Below are positions 7,603-16,120 of a stretch of 39,182 nucleotides of DNA, in pieces; position 1 is the stretch's first letter, and each line of letters opens with the position of its first letter. A program made the translations under genes and the position numbers. Source of the stretch: Beijerinckiaceae bacterium (GTDB taxonomy: Bacteria > Bacteroidota > Bacteroidia > Chitinophagales > Chitinophagaceae); assembly GCA_903970475.1 (NCBI GenBank), contig CAJCIQ010000011.1, forward strand, positions 1 through 39,182, written 5' to 3'. The notes below the pieces were generated by a model. That model made no database searches. It was not told the origin of the DNA and was given only the letters and a program-made list of their open reading frames with translations.

Positions 7603-8478
7603 TCACTTTAAAAAGCCATCCAGATAACCTAATATTGTTTTCGTCTGCATCATCAGGCTGACATGCCCCTGCGAAGGAACAATGGCCAAATGCGATTTGG
7701 GCATCGGTCCCAAATCAGCAGATACAGCACCTCCTAACAGTTGATACGTTTTTACCAGCTCAATTTTATCCAGCCCATCATTGTCCCCCGAGATGAGCAA
7801 TACCGGCGAAGTAATTTTCGCAATATTAGAGTCGCCCATATCGAATGAGGACCCGGCAAACGCAAACATCTGTTCCAAAAACTTTGTCCATTTTGTTTTG
7901 TCAGGTGCCACAGCATCATATGCCGCTTTCATAGGAGAATTCGTAAAAAATTCGGGCTTGAAATTTTTAAATGCATTAGTTACTTCGGGCCGCCAGCCAC
8001 TACTTTTATAAGTAGAAGAAATGATCACTAATTTTCTTACTCTTTTAGGGCTTTGTATTGTCAGCTGGTAAGCGACGGAGCCACCCATGCTATATCCTGC
8101 AACATCAGCACTGTCAATCTTTAGGTAATCCATTACTCCTTCCACATCACTTGCCAGCGTAACAAAGTCAAATTTTCTGTCTGAGAACGGTGTATGCCCA
8201 TGTCCCTGTAATTCAATCGCAATTACTTTTCTTGTTTTTGATAATTCCGGTATTAATTGTCCCCAGTTCATCTGGATGGTATAAAAAGCACCATGCAGCA
8301 AAACAATAGGTTTGCCCTCACCATATACTTCGTAATAAACTTTAATGCCATTGACAGGCACGAAGCCACTGTAGGCGGGTTTACTCTGTTGCCCGTTTGA
8401 CTTAAATATTGAAAATAAAAGCATAGCAAGTATTAATAACGGTTTTTGGACGCTAGATCCTTTAAATTCTCTTTTCAT
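7603..8478 (-). CDS. Secreted alpha/beta hydrolase
   Basis: A 291-residue alpha/beta hydrolase with an N-terminal signal peptide (basic MKREFKG, hydrophobic core about 12-26, cleavage near NGQQS). Visible elements are the oxyanion loop LHGAFY (61-66), the nucleophile elbow GYSMGGS with Ser130, an acidic residue in SGDNDGLD (Asp232 or 234), and the catalytic His272 in SQGHVS. It is expected to hydrolyse a small ester, amide or lactone in the periplasm; the substrate is not evident. It is monocistronic. An operator-bearing promoter lies about 150 bases upstream, resembling the ArsR operators at 29 kb. Confidence 0.9.
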   Translation of the reverse strand: MKREFKGSSVQKPLLILAMLLFSIFKSNGQQSKPAYSGFVPVNGIKVYYEVYGEGKPIVLLHGAFYTIQMNWGQLIPELSKTRKVIAIELQGHGHTPFSDRKFDFVTLASDVEGVMDYLKIDSADVAGYSMGGSVAYQLTIQSPKRVRKLVIISSTYKSSGWRPEVTNAFKNFKPEFFTNSPMKAAYDAVAPDKTKWTKFLEQMFAFAGSSFDMGDSNIAKITSPVLLISGDNDGLDKIELVKTYQLLGGAVSADLGPMPKSHLAIVPSQGHVSLMMQTKTILGYLDGFLK

Positions 8479-8621
8479 AAAACGTTTTAAAAATTATTTT
8501 GAATTTTATTGACCATACAAAAATTCATCTTGCAACTAGTTCTTTCGTCCCGATTAGATCGCCGGAAACCCATATAACCGAAACCAAACCAAGACTGGCG
8601 AAATTGATTTTGTATCCGCAG

Positions 8622-8664
8622 CCGTTCGGTTGCAAATATATGCGCAACCGAACGGTTTCCAAAA
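8622..8664 (-). promoter_or_regulatory. Promoter with palindromic operator upstream of the hydrolase
   Basis: Read on the minus strand, a TTTTGG (-33) at 8664-8659 is followed by a 19-base spacer and TATATTTG (-7) at 8640-8633, a very good Bacteroidota promoter. An inverted repeat, CCGTTCGGTTGC (8622-8633) and GCAACCGAACGG (8644-8655), fills the spacer and the start region. It points to the hydrolase, with a leader of about 150 bases. The arm differs by one base from the 29-kb ArsR operator core (CCGATCGGTTGC). Confidence 0.6.
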
Positions 8665-8784
8665 TTTTTTGCAAATAATCTTAAAAAGTAGAAGTTCGGC
8701 AGCCGCACCACAAACCGAATCTTTTTTCCATTCACTTTGTACAAGGCCGGATAATCCGTCAAAGTTTTTCCTCACGTTGACCAC

Positions 8785-9706
8785 GGGGCGGTATAAATAA
8801 TACTAGAATACTAGAAGGGCAAAATCACAAATTGACAAGCACTAAGATAAAATTCATTCACCCCTCCAAAGTGTAGGGTATCAAAATATGTGGCCGCATA
8901 AGTGATTAATATACTGAAAGATATAGCAGTACTCCCGTTCCTGTTCCGGCCACTAAGAACGGGCTGCAATTAATTGAAAATCAATTAGTAGTCGTCTTTA
9001 AAATTTCTTGCCGCTGTTGCTTTTGTTGTTTAAGCGGTCCCTGATGAATTGCTTTGCAGTTTTGGGCGCGTATTTACCGTTTCTTCTTGATCATTTTATC
9101 TGTAACTATTTGATTGAGGACAAGCGTAATTAAAGTCTTTTCAGTGTGCTTTATGGGGTGGTTCAGGAGCTTTGTAAAAAGTTTGAGGAATAAGCACGCG
9201 CAATCCGTCTAACGCACAGGGAGCGGCGCTGGCGGATACTTTATCGCAGCCACCCCTTTCTTTGTCGCAATCTGCCCTTTCATTCAAGATAAGGATATCT
9301 TACTTTTAAGCGTACCTAAGATAGACGGCTGACTACACCTTCAGGTATAGTTTATGCGTCCCAAACCAGAGATCTTAAAAATTCCATTGCTACTGCCCCG
9401 CAGCTCATTTTTCCCAGCAGGAAGACTACTTGAAAAGTTTACTTCCTCAGACAAAGCCCCAATAAGATGTAATAGCTAACGTGGAGGAAAAAGGGCGCCA
9501 AAAAATCAGGGGATATAGTTAAAGTAATTCGATAAATGTTTATCTTCAAATGGAGTTCATAAGAAATGCCGACAAAGAATGCTGTATTTAGAATATTAGG
9601 ATATAAGCATTAACAAGCTGCTGCTGACTGGGTTTTCTGGTACGTGCTCAAGTAATTTTTGCCTACAGATCTCGATATATATTGACTCACCTATAAAGGA
9701 CTGCTC
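8785..9706. other. Long intergenic region before the SusC gene
   Basis: About 920 bases with no gene I can support. Only short frames with stops are present, including a 29-codon frame at 9087-8998 on the minus strand with no recognisable homology. The last 60 bases should contain the SusC promoter; TAATTTTTG near 9652-9660 resembles a -7 element but has one extra base. No sigma/anti-sigma regulator pair precedes the SusC gene here. Confidence 0.4.
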
Positions 9707-12700
9707 ATGAGGAAAATTTTGCCACTGTTTGTCGGGGCCTTATTGTTGGCCCTCCATTCGTTTGCCCAATCACGGACAATAACTGGCCGGGTTACGGATG
9801 AGAATGGAAATCCCATTCAGAATGCTTCCGTGTTAATTGACAGGTCCACCGTCGGGACGGTGACTGATGCAAGGGGTGAATTCAGTCTTTCAGTTCCCGC
9901 CTCTGTCAGGTCCCTGGTCATCTCATCTGTTAATTTCGTTTCGGTAACCATACAGATCAACGGCAAGCCGCTCTCTGTTGTCTTAAAGGCGAAGGCAACC
10001 AATTTACAGGAGGTAGTCGTGGTAGCCTATGGAACAGAAAAGAAAAGTGATTTGACAGGAGCCGTCTCCACCGTGAAAGGTGGGGAGGTGGAAAACAAGC
10101 CCTTTACTTCCGTGGATAAAATGTTGCAGGGAGAAGTCCCCGGTTTGCAGTCAGTGGCAGCATCAGGAGCGCCGGGGTCTTCCCAGGATATACGTATCCG
10201 CGGGATCGGCTCGATTAGCGCTGGGTCGAGCCCTCTCTGGGTCATTGACGGGGTCATTGTCACCACGGATGACTTGTCCACCATGACGACCACATCAAAC
10301 CCCTTATCGTTGCTGAACCCAGACGATATTGATAATATCTCTGTGCTGAAGGACGCTGAGGCGGCCTCCAGGTATGGGTCAAGGGCAGCCAATGGGGTGA
10401 TCATAGTCACCACCAAAAAGGGACGGGCCGGCCAAACCCATTTTAATTTCAGTACGGAGGTCGGGCAAAACAGCTTTGCGTACCGAAACAATAATAACAG
10501 ACCGATGACCTCGGATCAGTTGTTTACTATGACCCGTATAGGGTTAGTCAATGCAGGCCTTACTGTGGGTGCTGCCGATACTACAATGGCAACTCAATTG
10601 TTATATGGGAACGGACAAAATACCGATTGGATCAATGAGGTTACCCGTAAGGGCTCCCAGGAACAATATAACCTGAGCTTGAGCGGGGGAAATGATAAAA
10701 CAACCGTATATGCTTCCGGGGGTTATTTCCATCAGACGGGTACTACGATTGCCACCGATTTCCGGCGCTGGAACGGGGATCTGGCGGTAACCCATAAGGC
10801 AACGGACTGGTTTACGCTCAATTCCAATCTCACTGGAGGTTATGGATACCAGCTCACCCCCAGTAATGGGGGCGCATTTGCCAATCCCGTGGGGGCGGCC
10901 TTTTTCTTGTTGCCCAGTCTCCATCCTTACAATCCGGACGGTACCATTAATTATAACTCGCCCGAGTTTTCGCCCACTGGGATCAGCGCCCAATACAATC
11001 CGCTCGCTATAGCCAAGCTGGACCATTTCCGCCTTGGCCAGCTTAATCTCCGTGGAAATGTCTCCGGAGAAGTGAGGTTCCTCAAGCATTTTACGGTAAC
11101 CAGCCTGTTTGGCGCCGAATTCCTGGATTTGGAAGAAAACAATTATAATAATCCGGCTTACGGCGACGGGACAAGTACCGATGGCCTGGCTTCGTCGGCC
11201 TACACACGTGTCTTCAATTGGATATGGACCAATACGTTGGAATATAACACGGCCCTCAACAAAGCAAAGGATATAACCCTGGATGCCAAGGCAGGGTATG
11301 AATCCAACCTTTACAAATATTATTCGCTTAGTACCACCAATACAGTACTACCCGATATTCCCTCCCTGACCTACGCGGCGGTGGGTGCTTCACCAACCGT
11401 TGCCTTTGCGCTTCCCTCTGGTTATTCCGTTGTCTCCTTATTCGCTTTCGGGGACTTGAATATCAAGGATAAGTATATCATTGGCGCCAGTGTTCGCAGG
11501 GATGGCTCGTCTAAATTCGGGGCAAATGACCGGTATGGCGATTTCTATTCGGTCGGTGCCTCATGGAATTTGAACAACGAGAATTTCCTTAATCACTCCC
11601 GGATCATCAGTCTTTTAAAACTCCGGACTTCTTATGGAGCCAATGGAAATTCCAGCGGGATCGGAGACTACACCTCCTTGGCAACTTATGGTTATGGAAC
11701 GGATCCTTATATCACGTCGCCGGGTAGCTTCCACTATAACGAAGGCCCGGGGAGCGGTCCGAATAACCTCGGTAATCCCAATCTGACTTGGGAAAAGAAC
11801 CTTCCTTTCGATGCCGGTCTGGACTTCGGTCTTTTGAAAGACCGGATAACCGGAACTGTGGACTACTATAGTCGCAAGACATCGAATTTGTTGGTACAGG
11901 TCCCCCTTCCTCCTACAGGGGGTTATCCTTACCAGAATGAGAATATAGGGAGCATGACCAATAAGGGAATAGAGCTTGCGCTTGGGGGTACGCCGATTCT
12001 GACCAAGCATTTTAGTTGGAAGATCAGCGCCAATTTTTCCCACAACGTAAACAGGGTAACCCAGCTCTATCAGGGTCAATCCGTTCCTAATGGGTATTTC
12101 CTGATCAGCCAGGGACAGGACATACAGACCTATTACCTCAGACAATGGGCGGGTGTGGATCCCTCCAACGGGAATCCCCTTTGGTATACAGACGGGACGA
12201 AGAAAGAGACCACCAGCGATTTTAACAGCGCCTCTCCCGTATCGAAGTATTCGGCCTCTCCCAAATATTTCGGAGGTGTGACCAATACATTCACCTATGA
12301 TGGGTTCAACCTGTCTTTCATGTTTTACTATAACTTTGGCAATTACGTGTACGATTCCTGGGCTTACTATCTCGAAAGCGACGGATACTCCTATAACTCA
12401 AACGAGTTGTCCGTCGAGACGCAAGCGTGGCAGACCCCCGGACAAAAGACAAATGTCCCCAAGTTCGTAGCGTACAATACATCTAATTCCAATGGAAACT
12501 CAACCCGTTTCCTATACAAAGGCGACTATATCCGGCTACGGAACCTGGAACTGGGATACACCATCCCTAAAACAATATCTGCAAAATGGCATATCCGCGA
12601 TCTGGGGCTCTATGTAAGGGGTACTAATATTTGGACACTGGTAAAAGATAAGAACCTGCCCTACGATCCTGAACAAGGGATAACGAGTACGACGAATCTG

Positions 12701-12751
12701 GAGGTATTCATTCCCAAAACAATTTCTGCGGGCCTGAAACTGGGGTTCTAA
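9707..12751 (+). CDS. SusC-like TonB-dependent outer-membrane transporter
   Basis: A full-length 1014-residue SusC/RagA protein that imports oligosaccharides or peptides across the outer membrane using TonB energy. In order: signal peptide (1-21, ending FAQS), a CarboxypepD_reg-like domain beginning TITGRVTDENGNPIQNA (24-95), a TonB-box-like stretch EVVVVAYGT (102-110), then a plug with SSPLWVIDGV and the SusC signature SVLKDAEAASRYGSRAANGV (212-231), and a long beta-barrel ending ISAGLKLGF with the usual C-terminal Phe. No sigma-factor-interacting N-terminal secretin/TonB short domain is present, so it is not the transducing subtype. The lipoprotein partner starts 19 bases after it. The substrate cannot be read from sequence; the nearest glycosidases suggest hemicellulose. 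Confidence 0.96.
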   Translation: MRKILPLFVGALLLALHSFAQSRTITGRVTDENGNPIQNASVLIDRSTVGTVTDARGEFSLSVPASVRSLVISSVNFVSVTIQINGKPLSVVLKAKATNLQEVVVVAYGTEKKSDLTGAVSTVKGGEVENKPFTSVDKMLQGEVPGLQSVAASGAPGSSQDIRIRGIGSISAGSSPLWVIDGVIVTTDDLSTMTTTSNPLSLLNPDDIDNISVLKDAEAASRYGSRAANGVIIVTTKKGRAGQTHFNFSTEVGQNSFAYRNNNNRPMTSDQLFTMTRIGLVNAGLTVGAADTTMATQLLYGNGQNTDWINEVTRKGSQEQYNLSLSGGNDKTTVYASGGYFHQTGTTIATDFRRWNGDLAVTHKATDWFTLNSNLTGGYGYQLTPSNGGAFANPVGAAFFLLPSLHPYNPDGTINYNSPEFSPTGISAQYNPLAIAKLDHFRLGQLNLRGNVSGEVRFLKHFTVTSLFGAEFLDLEENNYNNPAYGDGTSTDGLASSAYTRVFNWIWTNTLEYNTALNKAKDITLDAKAGYESNLYKYYSLSTTNTVLPDIPSLTYAAVGASPTVAFALPSGYSVVSLFAFGDLNIKDKYIIGASVRRDGSSKFGANDRYGDFYSVGASWNLNNENFLNHSRIISLLKLRTSYGANGNSSGIGDYTSLATYGYGTDPYITSPGSFHYNEGPGSGPNNLGNPNLTWEKNLPFDAGLDFGLLKDRITGTVDYYSRKTSNLLVQVPLPPTGGYPYQNENIGSMTNKGIELALGGTPILTKHFSWKISANFSHNVNRVTQLYQGQSVPNGYFLISQGQDIQTYYLRQWAGVDPSNGNPLWYTDGTKKETTSDFNSASPVSKYSASPKYFGGVTNTFTYDGFNLSFMFYYNFGNYVYDSWAYYLESDGYSYNSNELSVETQAWQTPGQKTNVPKFVAYNTSNSNGNSTRFLYKGDYIRLRNLELGYTIPKTISAKWHIRDLGLYVRGTNIWTLVKDKNLPYDPEQGITSTTNLEVFIPKTISAGLKLGF

Positions 12752-12770
12752 TTCCTTAAAAAAAAGTATT

Positions 12771-14159
12771 ATGAAAACATCCACTCTAAATAAACCATCG
12801 CTTTTATGGCTGGCAGTCCTAATTCTGATCAGCTCCTGTTCAAAGAATTTTCTGCAATCCTCACCGCTCGACTCTACTTCCCCAGGGCAGGCGCTAAGCA
12901 CGGAAGGCGGCATGCAAACCGCCCTGCAAGGCGTTTATTCCGGGCTGAAATCGGTTAACCTTTGGGGGGCAAGCTTACCCATCATCGGGGACCTGATGGC
13001 AGACAATGTGTTTATCAATCCCAACAACTACGGTTATTATATTCCCCAATACACCTATTCAGTGACAGTCCAGGATGCCACTGTTACAGGTACTTGGGCG
13101 GACGCCTATACGGTGATCCTTCGTTGCAACAATATCATCAATGACACCCTGTCGCCCGATGTCAATGTGAATGAATATAAGGGAGAAGCCTTGGCCATCC
13201 GGGCATTGACCTATTTCTATCTGGTCGACTTCTATGCCAAACCCTATACCGATGATCCATCTTCTCCTGGCGTTCCCCTCGTCCTCAGCTCGGCTCCCTA
13301 CGACAAGCCGGCCAGGAGCACCGTCAGCCAGGTATTCTCCCAGATCGTTAAAGATCTACAGGGGGCAGATACCTTGATGACCCTTTATACGAATTCTTCA
13401 CAGTTCAGTCATTATGCCGGAGAGGGATTACTCGCAAAAGTATATATGTATATGGGAGACAGCGCGGATGCGTTGCCCCTGGCAGAGGATGTGATCAATA
13501 ACAGTGGTTTTACTTTGCTGACGCCGGGCAATGGGGGTGCCAATTACCTTGCCTTTTGGGCTAACTCCACCCCAAGGACGGATTTCGTGGAAACCTTGTT
13601 TGAAGTTACCCAGGACAAGATAAATAATAACGGGAGCAATGGCGTCGATGCCCAATATAGTCCGCAGGTCTATGGTGATCTGCTTTGCTCAAGTGACCTC
13701 GTAGCCCTTTATTCTCCAACCGATGTCCGGGGCTTACTGATAGACGGCAATGGATACGTATATAAATACCCTAATGCCGTCAACGCCCAACAGAAGGACA
13801 ATTCCAAGGTCCTTCGCCTCAGTGACGTCTATTTAATTGCCGCCGAAGCATCGGTGGCATCTGATCCCAATGCCTCAAGGGCATTCCTAAACGCCCTGGT
13901 AGCCCAACGAGATCCTTCACTAAACTATACGGATGGGGGTACGCAATTGACATTGGATATTATTCAGGAAAGACGGAAGGAGCTGGCATTTGAAGGCGAT
14001 CGCTTTTTTGACCTCAACAGGCTGAAGTGGGATATTGTTCGTGCCTCGAATTATACGGCCATTCAAGACATTCCATATGGTGATTACAGGAGGGTGGCGC
14101 CTATCCCCCAGACCCAGACCTTAACGGATCCTAATTGTGTTCAGAATACGGGGTATTAG
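12771..14159 (+). CDS. SusD/RagB-like surface glycan-binding lipoprotein
   Basis: This 462-residue lipoprotein is the lid and substrate-binding partner of the SusC-like channel. Its signal peptide ends in a lipobox ISSC with the lipidated Cys at 23. The N-terminal LDSTSPGQALSTEGGMQTAL and tetratricopeptide-like helical part are typical of SusD proteins, as is the C-terminal signature QERRKELAFEGDRFFDLNRL. At 462 residues it is on the short side for the family. Nothing follows in the same operon, so this pair lacks the enzymes that normally accompany it. Confidence 0.95.
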   Translation: MKTSTLNKPSLLWLAVLILISSCSKNFLQSSPLDSTSPGQALSTEGGMQTALQGVYSGLKSVNLWGASLPIIGDLMADNVFINPNNYGYYIPQYTYSVTVQDATVTGTWADAYTVILRCNNIINDTLSPDVNVNEYKGEALAIRALTYFYLVDFYAKPYTDDPSSPGVPLVLSSAPYDKPARSTVSQVFSQIVKDLQGADTLMTLYTNSSQFSHYAGEGLLAKVYMYMGDSADALPLAEDVINNSGFTLLTPGNGGANYLAFWANSTPRTDFVETLFEVTQDKINNNGSNGVDAQYSPQVYGDLLCSSDLVALYSPTDVRGLLIDGNGYVYKYPNAVNAQQKDNSKVLRLSDVYLIAAEASVASDPNASRAFLNALVAQRDPSLNYTDGGTQLTLDIIQERRKELAFEGDRFFDLNRLKWDIVRASNYTAIQDIPYGDYRRVAPIPQTQTLTDPNCVQNTGY

Positions 14160-14302
14160 GTCACATGACGGGCAAATATTAGAGAACCGCTGTCTTAAAT
14201 AAGCGTATGTCTTCAACTGTAACCTATATCTTTTTGTCATAAGCTTGTTTTGTGGGTAGCATGTTTTTATAAGATGGGTTTATAATTAGAGGACCATGAA
14301 CT

Positions 14303-15160
14303 TCAGTTCAGATCTATTATTAACTTATCCGCAAGATCATGGAAATAAGCCTTTGACCAGATACTCAGGCGCTTTGCATCTTTTACAAAAGGTCGAACAT
14401 CCGCTTTGGCTCGTTCTATTGATAGCGCGTCGATCCGTTGATGCAAAAGATCCATAAACTGAGTAGCTGTGATTGCATCGATAGTCCAGTCACCACTATC
14501 CTGAGCGCGTCGCAGGAAATGGGACAGATGTAATGGGGTGCCCCTTCTAAGGTACCATTCAAAGTCATACCAGTCCCGCCCTTTTACCCTATTTTTCCAT
14601 TTTCGGAATAAGAGAGCATGCATCTTGCCAGCAAAAAGGTCGGACAGGGTATAACATCTGGTATAAAAGGAAAATGGACGAAGTAATAGCTTGTCTTCTG
14701 TGGAGAATCCTAAAGGTGGGTTGGTATCAACTTCCAGCTTGATCTTAATATCTGGACGCATTCCAATGCTTTCTTGGTTGATAATATCTTTCAGCAATAA
14801 TTCCTTCCAGACGGTATCGGCTTTTAAAAATGCCGAGTCAATGGCGTTTTTTTTATTTTTTTCTTTTTCGTTGATGGCTATTTGTATCCCAAGCGCCTCG
14901 AATTCTCGCTTCATGCCTTCCAGATAAAACGCTATAGAAAATCCAGGATCTTGGACGAGGAGAGAAAAATCAAGGTCTTCAGAGAAGCGGTCTAAATTAT
15001 AGAAAATCCTGAGTGCGGTTCCTTCATAAAAGGCCGCCTTTTCAAAAAAGCCACTACGTTGGAGCCCAGCTAGGGCTATTTCTTGCATGATTTCCCTTAG
15101 CACTTTTTCGGCGTCTGCGATGTTTTGAGGCGCATATTCCGCCATCCATTCTTTAATCAT
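14303..15160 (-). CDS. abiEii: AbiEii-type nucleotidyltransferase toxin
   Basis: This 285-residue protein belongs to the AbiEii/AbiGii nucleotidyltransferase (DUF1814) family, the toxin of type IV AbiE systems. Characterised members transfer nucleotides to tRNA or other targets and cause growth arrest on phage infection. The motif region EGTALR (46-51) followed by RFSEDLDF (58-65) is the family's GG/GT and S-x-D-x-D metal site; the first Gly is replaced by Glu, a common variant I would not read as loss of function. LFAGKMHALLFRKWKN and KGRDWYDFEWYLRRG later in the protein are also family signatures. It overlaps the antitoxin gene by 4 bases, implying coupled translation. Confidence 0.92.
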   Translation of the reverse strand: MIKEWMAEYAPQNIADAEKVLREIMQEIALAGLQRSGFFEKAAFYEGTALRIFYNLDRFSEDLDFSLLVQDPGFSIAFYLEGMKREFEALGIQIAINEKEKNKKNAIDSAFLKADTVWKELLLKDIINQESIGMRPDIKIKLEVDTNPPLGFSTEDKLLLRPFSFYTRCYTLSDLFAGKMHALLFRKWKNRVKGRDWYDFEWYLRRGTPLHLSHFLRRAQDSGDWTIDAITATQFMDLLHQRIDALSIERAKADVRPFVKDAKRLSIWSKAYFHDLADKLIIDLN

Positions 15161-15810
15161 GACTTTGAATTATCAAGTGTTTGAGCCAGCATTTCTATTG
15201 AAGTCTTCTTAGGTGCCGCAGACGCCCAACGACGAATAATATCCGTTGACAACTTTTGGAGCCATTCAGAACTAATGCGCAAATCATCTAATAACAAAGC
15301 CATGGTCTGCTTTTGACTTCTAAGCATCATTCCCGACGTGGTTATTATTTTGTCGCATAATGCCTTCTCAGGGCTGGCTATAAGAACGGCCTGACGTTCG
15401 CTGAGTTTAACCCTTTGTATCCCGAATGTATAATAGGGAAGATCCATCCTAGCGTAGACAAACCTTCCGGAAGGTGTATCATACTGCTTATTCAGTAGGG
15501 TGGTAATGGAGCTGGTCTCAAAAACACGCTCTGGGATCATACCCCAATAAGACATTGCTGAATCCATAGACACATAACTCGGGCCATATATCACATTGGC
15601 TATCAAAAAGGGATGAGGTCCCTTTAGTCGCATCTGTGATCCTGGTTGATAGATGCCTTTCTTAATAGGCAACAACATGTTGCTTGCAAGCAGCTCACTG
15701 ATCTTGTCATTGGGTCGCTTATAATCTTTAAGAATGCCCATCATCATCTGTCTGGTAATAGGTTCTTCCTCAAAGGCGCTTAAGGCTTCTTGTAGGTCTA
15801 ATAATGTCAT
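15157..15810 (-). CDS. abiEi: AbiEi-type antitoxin and transcriptional autorepressor
   Basis: A 217-residue AbiEi family protein. The N-terminal part is a winged helix (about 20-60, including KISELLASNMLLPIKKGIY). The C-terminal part has the family motif YVSMDSAMSYWGMIPERV and ASPEKALCDKI. AbiEi proteins counteract AbiEii without direct binding (type IV) and repress the operon by binding inverted repeats in the promoter. It is first in the operon and shares ATGA with the toxin gene. Two inverted repeats with the same core lie just upstream, in line with that model. Confidence 0.92.
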   Translation of the reverse strand: MTLLDLQEALSAFEEEPITRQMMMGILKDYKRPNDKISELLASNMLLPIKKGIYQPGSQMRLKGPHPFLIANVIYGPSYVSMDSAMSYWGMIPERVFETSSITTLLNKQYDTPSGRFVYARMDLPYYTFGIQRVKLSERQAVLIASPEKALCDKIITTSGMMLRSQKQTMALLLDDLRISSEWLQKLSTDIIRRWASAAPKKTSIEMLAQTLDNSKS

Positions 15811-15815
15811 TTTTA

Positions 15816-15907
15816 GTATAAATAATCGGTTTTATTCCGATTATTTATACAATATTCGACAAATATATGTAAATAAGGTGATAGAAAATCGGAAATTATC
15901 CGATTTT
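15816..15907 (-). promoter_or_regulatory. abiE promoter with two inverted-repeat operators
   Basis: Repeat 1 (15816-15850) has perfect 14-bp arms, GTATAAATAATCGG / CCGATTATTTATAC, around seven bases. Repeat 2 (15885-15907) has 9-bp arms AAAATCGGA / TCCGATTTT. Both contain the same core, AATCGG-N7-CCGATT. Between them, on the minus strand, lies a -7-like TATATTTG (15867-15860), so repeat 2 covers the -33 region and repeat 1 lies downstream of the start of transcription, right before the ATG. Confidence 0.65.
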
Positions 15908-16075
15908 TAGACTGAAAAATTGCAATATGCTTAGAGGCGAGCGATGTCGATTAAAGGGCTTATGCACTATATTGTTTAAACAAAAACGTTTATTTTCTAT
16001 TAATTGCAGAGCATGAGATCATGTGCGGTTTTATTTGATAGCTATGTTTGGTAGCATAAGTCATTGGGATAATAC

Positions 16076-16104
16076 GTTCGGCCCTGTAACTATCAGGGCC
16101 GAAC
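16076..16104 (-). terminator. Hairpin after the phosphorylase-like gene
   Basis: Perfect 11-bp arms GTTCGGCCCTG / CAGGGCCGAAC around seven bases, 16 bases past the stop of the minus-strand gene. It is GC-rich and well placed, but lacks a strong T tract, so termination is likely rather than certain. Confidence 0.5.
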
Positions 16105-16120
16105 ATAACTAACTGTGCTG

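Noticed and set aside
8487..8784. Two overlapping open frames upstream of the hydrolase
   Set aside because: They span the promoter and operator at 8622-8664, show no family features and have no promoter of their own.
8998..9087. A 29-codon frame ending RDRLNNKSNSGKKF on the minus strand
   Set aside because: It looks protein-like, but is too short and matches no family I can name; it may be a relic, which I cannot support.
10027..11089. Long minus-strand frames inside the SusC gene
   Set aside because: They are codon-bias shadows of a clearly homologous gene on the other strand.
16020..16120. The hairpin at 16076 as an insertion-element end
   Set aside because: Its place directly after a stop codon and moderate size fit a terminator better, and no element lies next to it.
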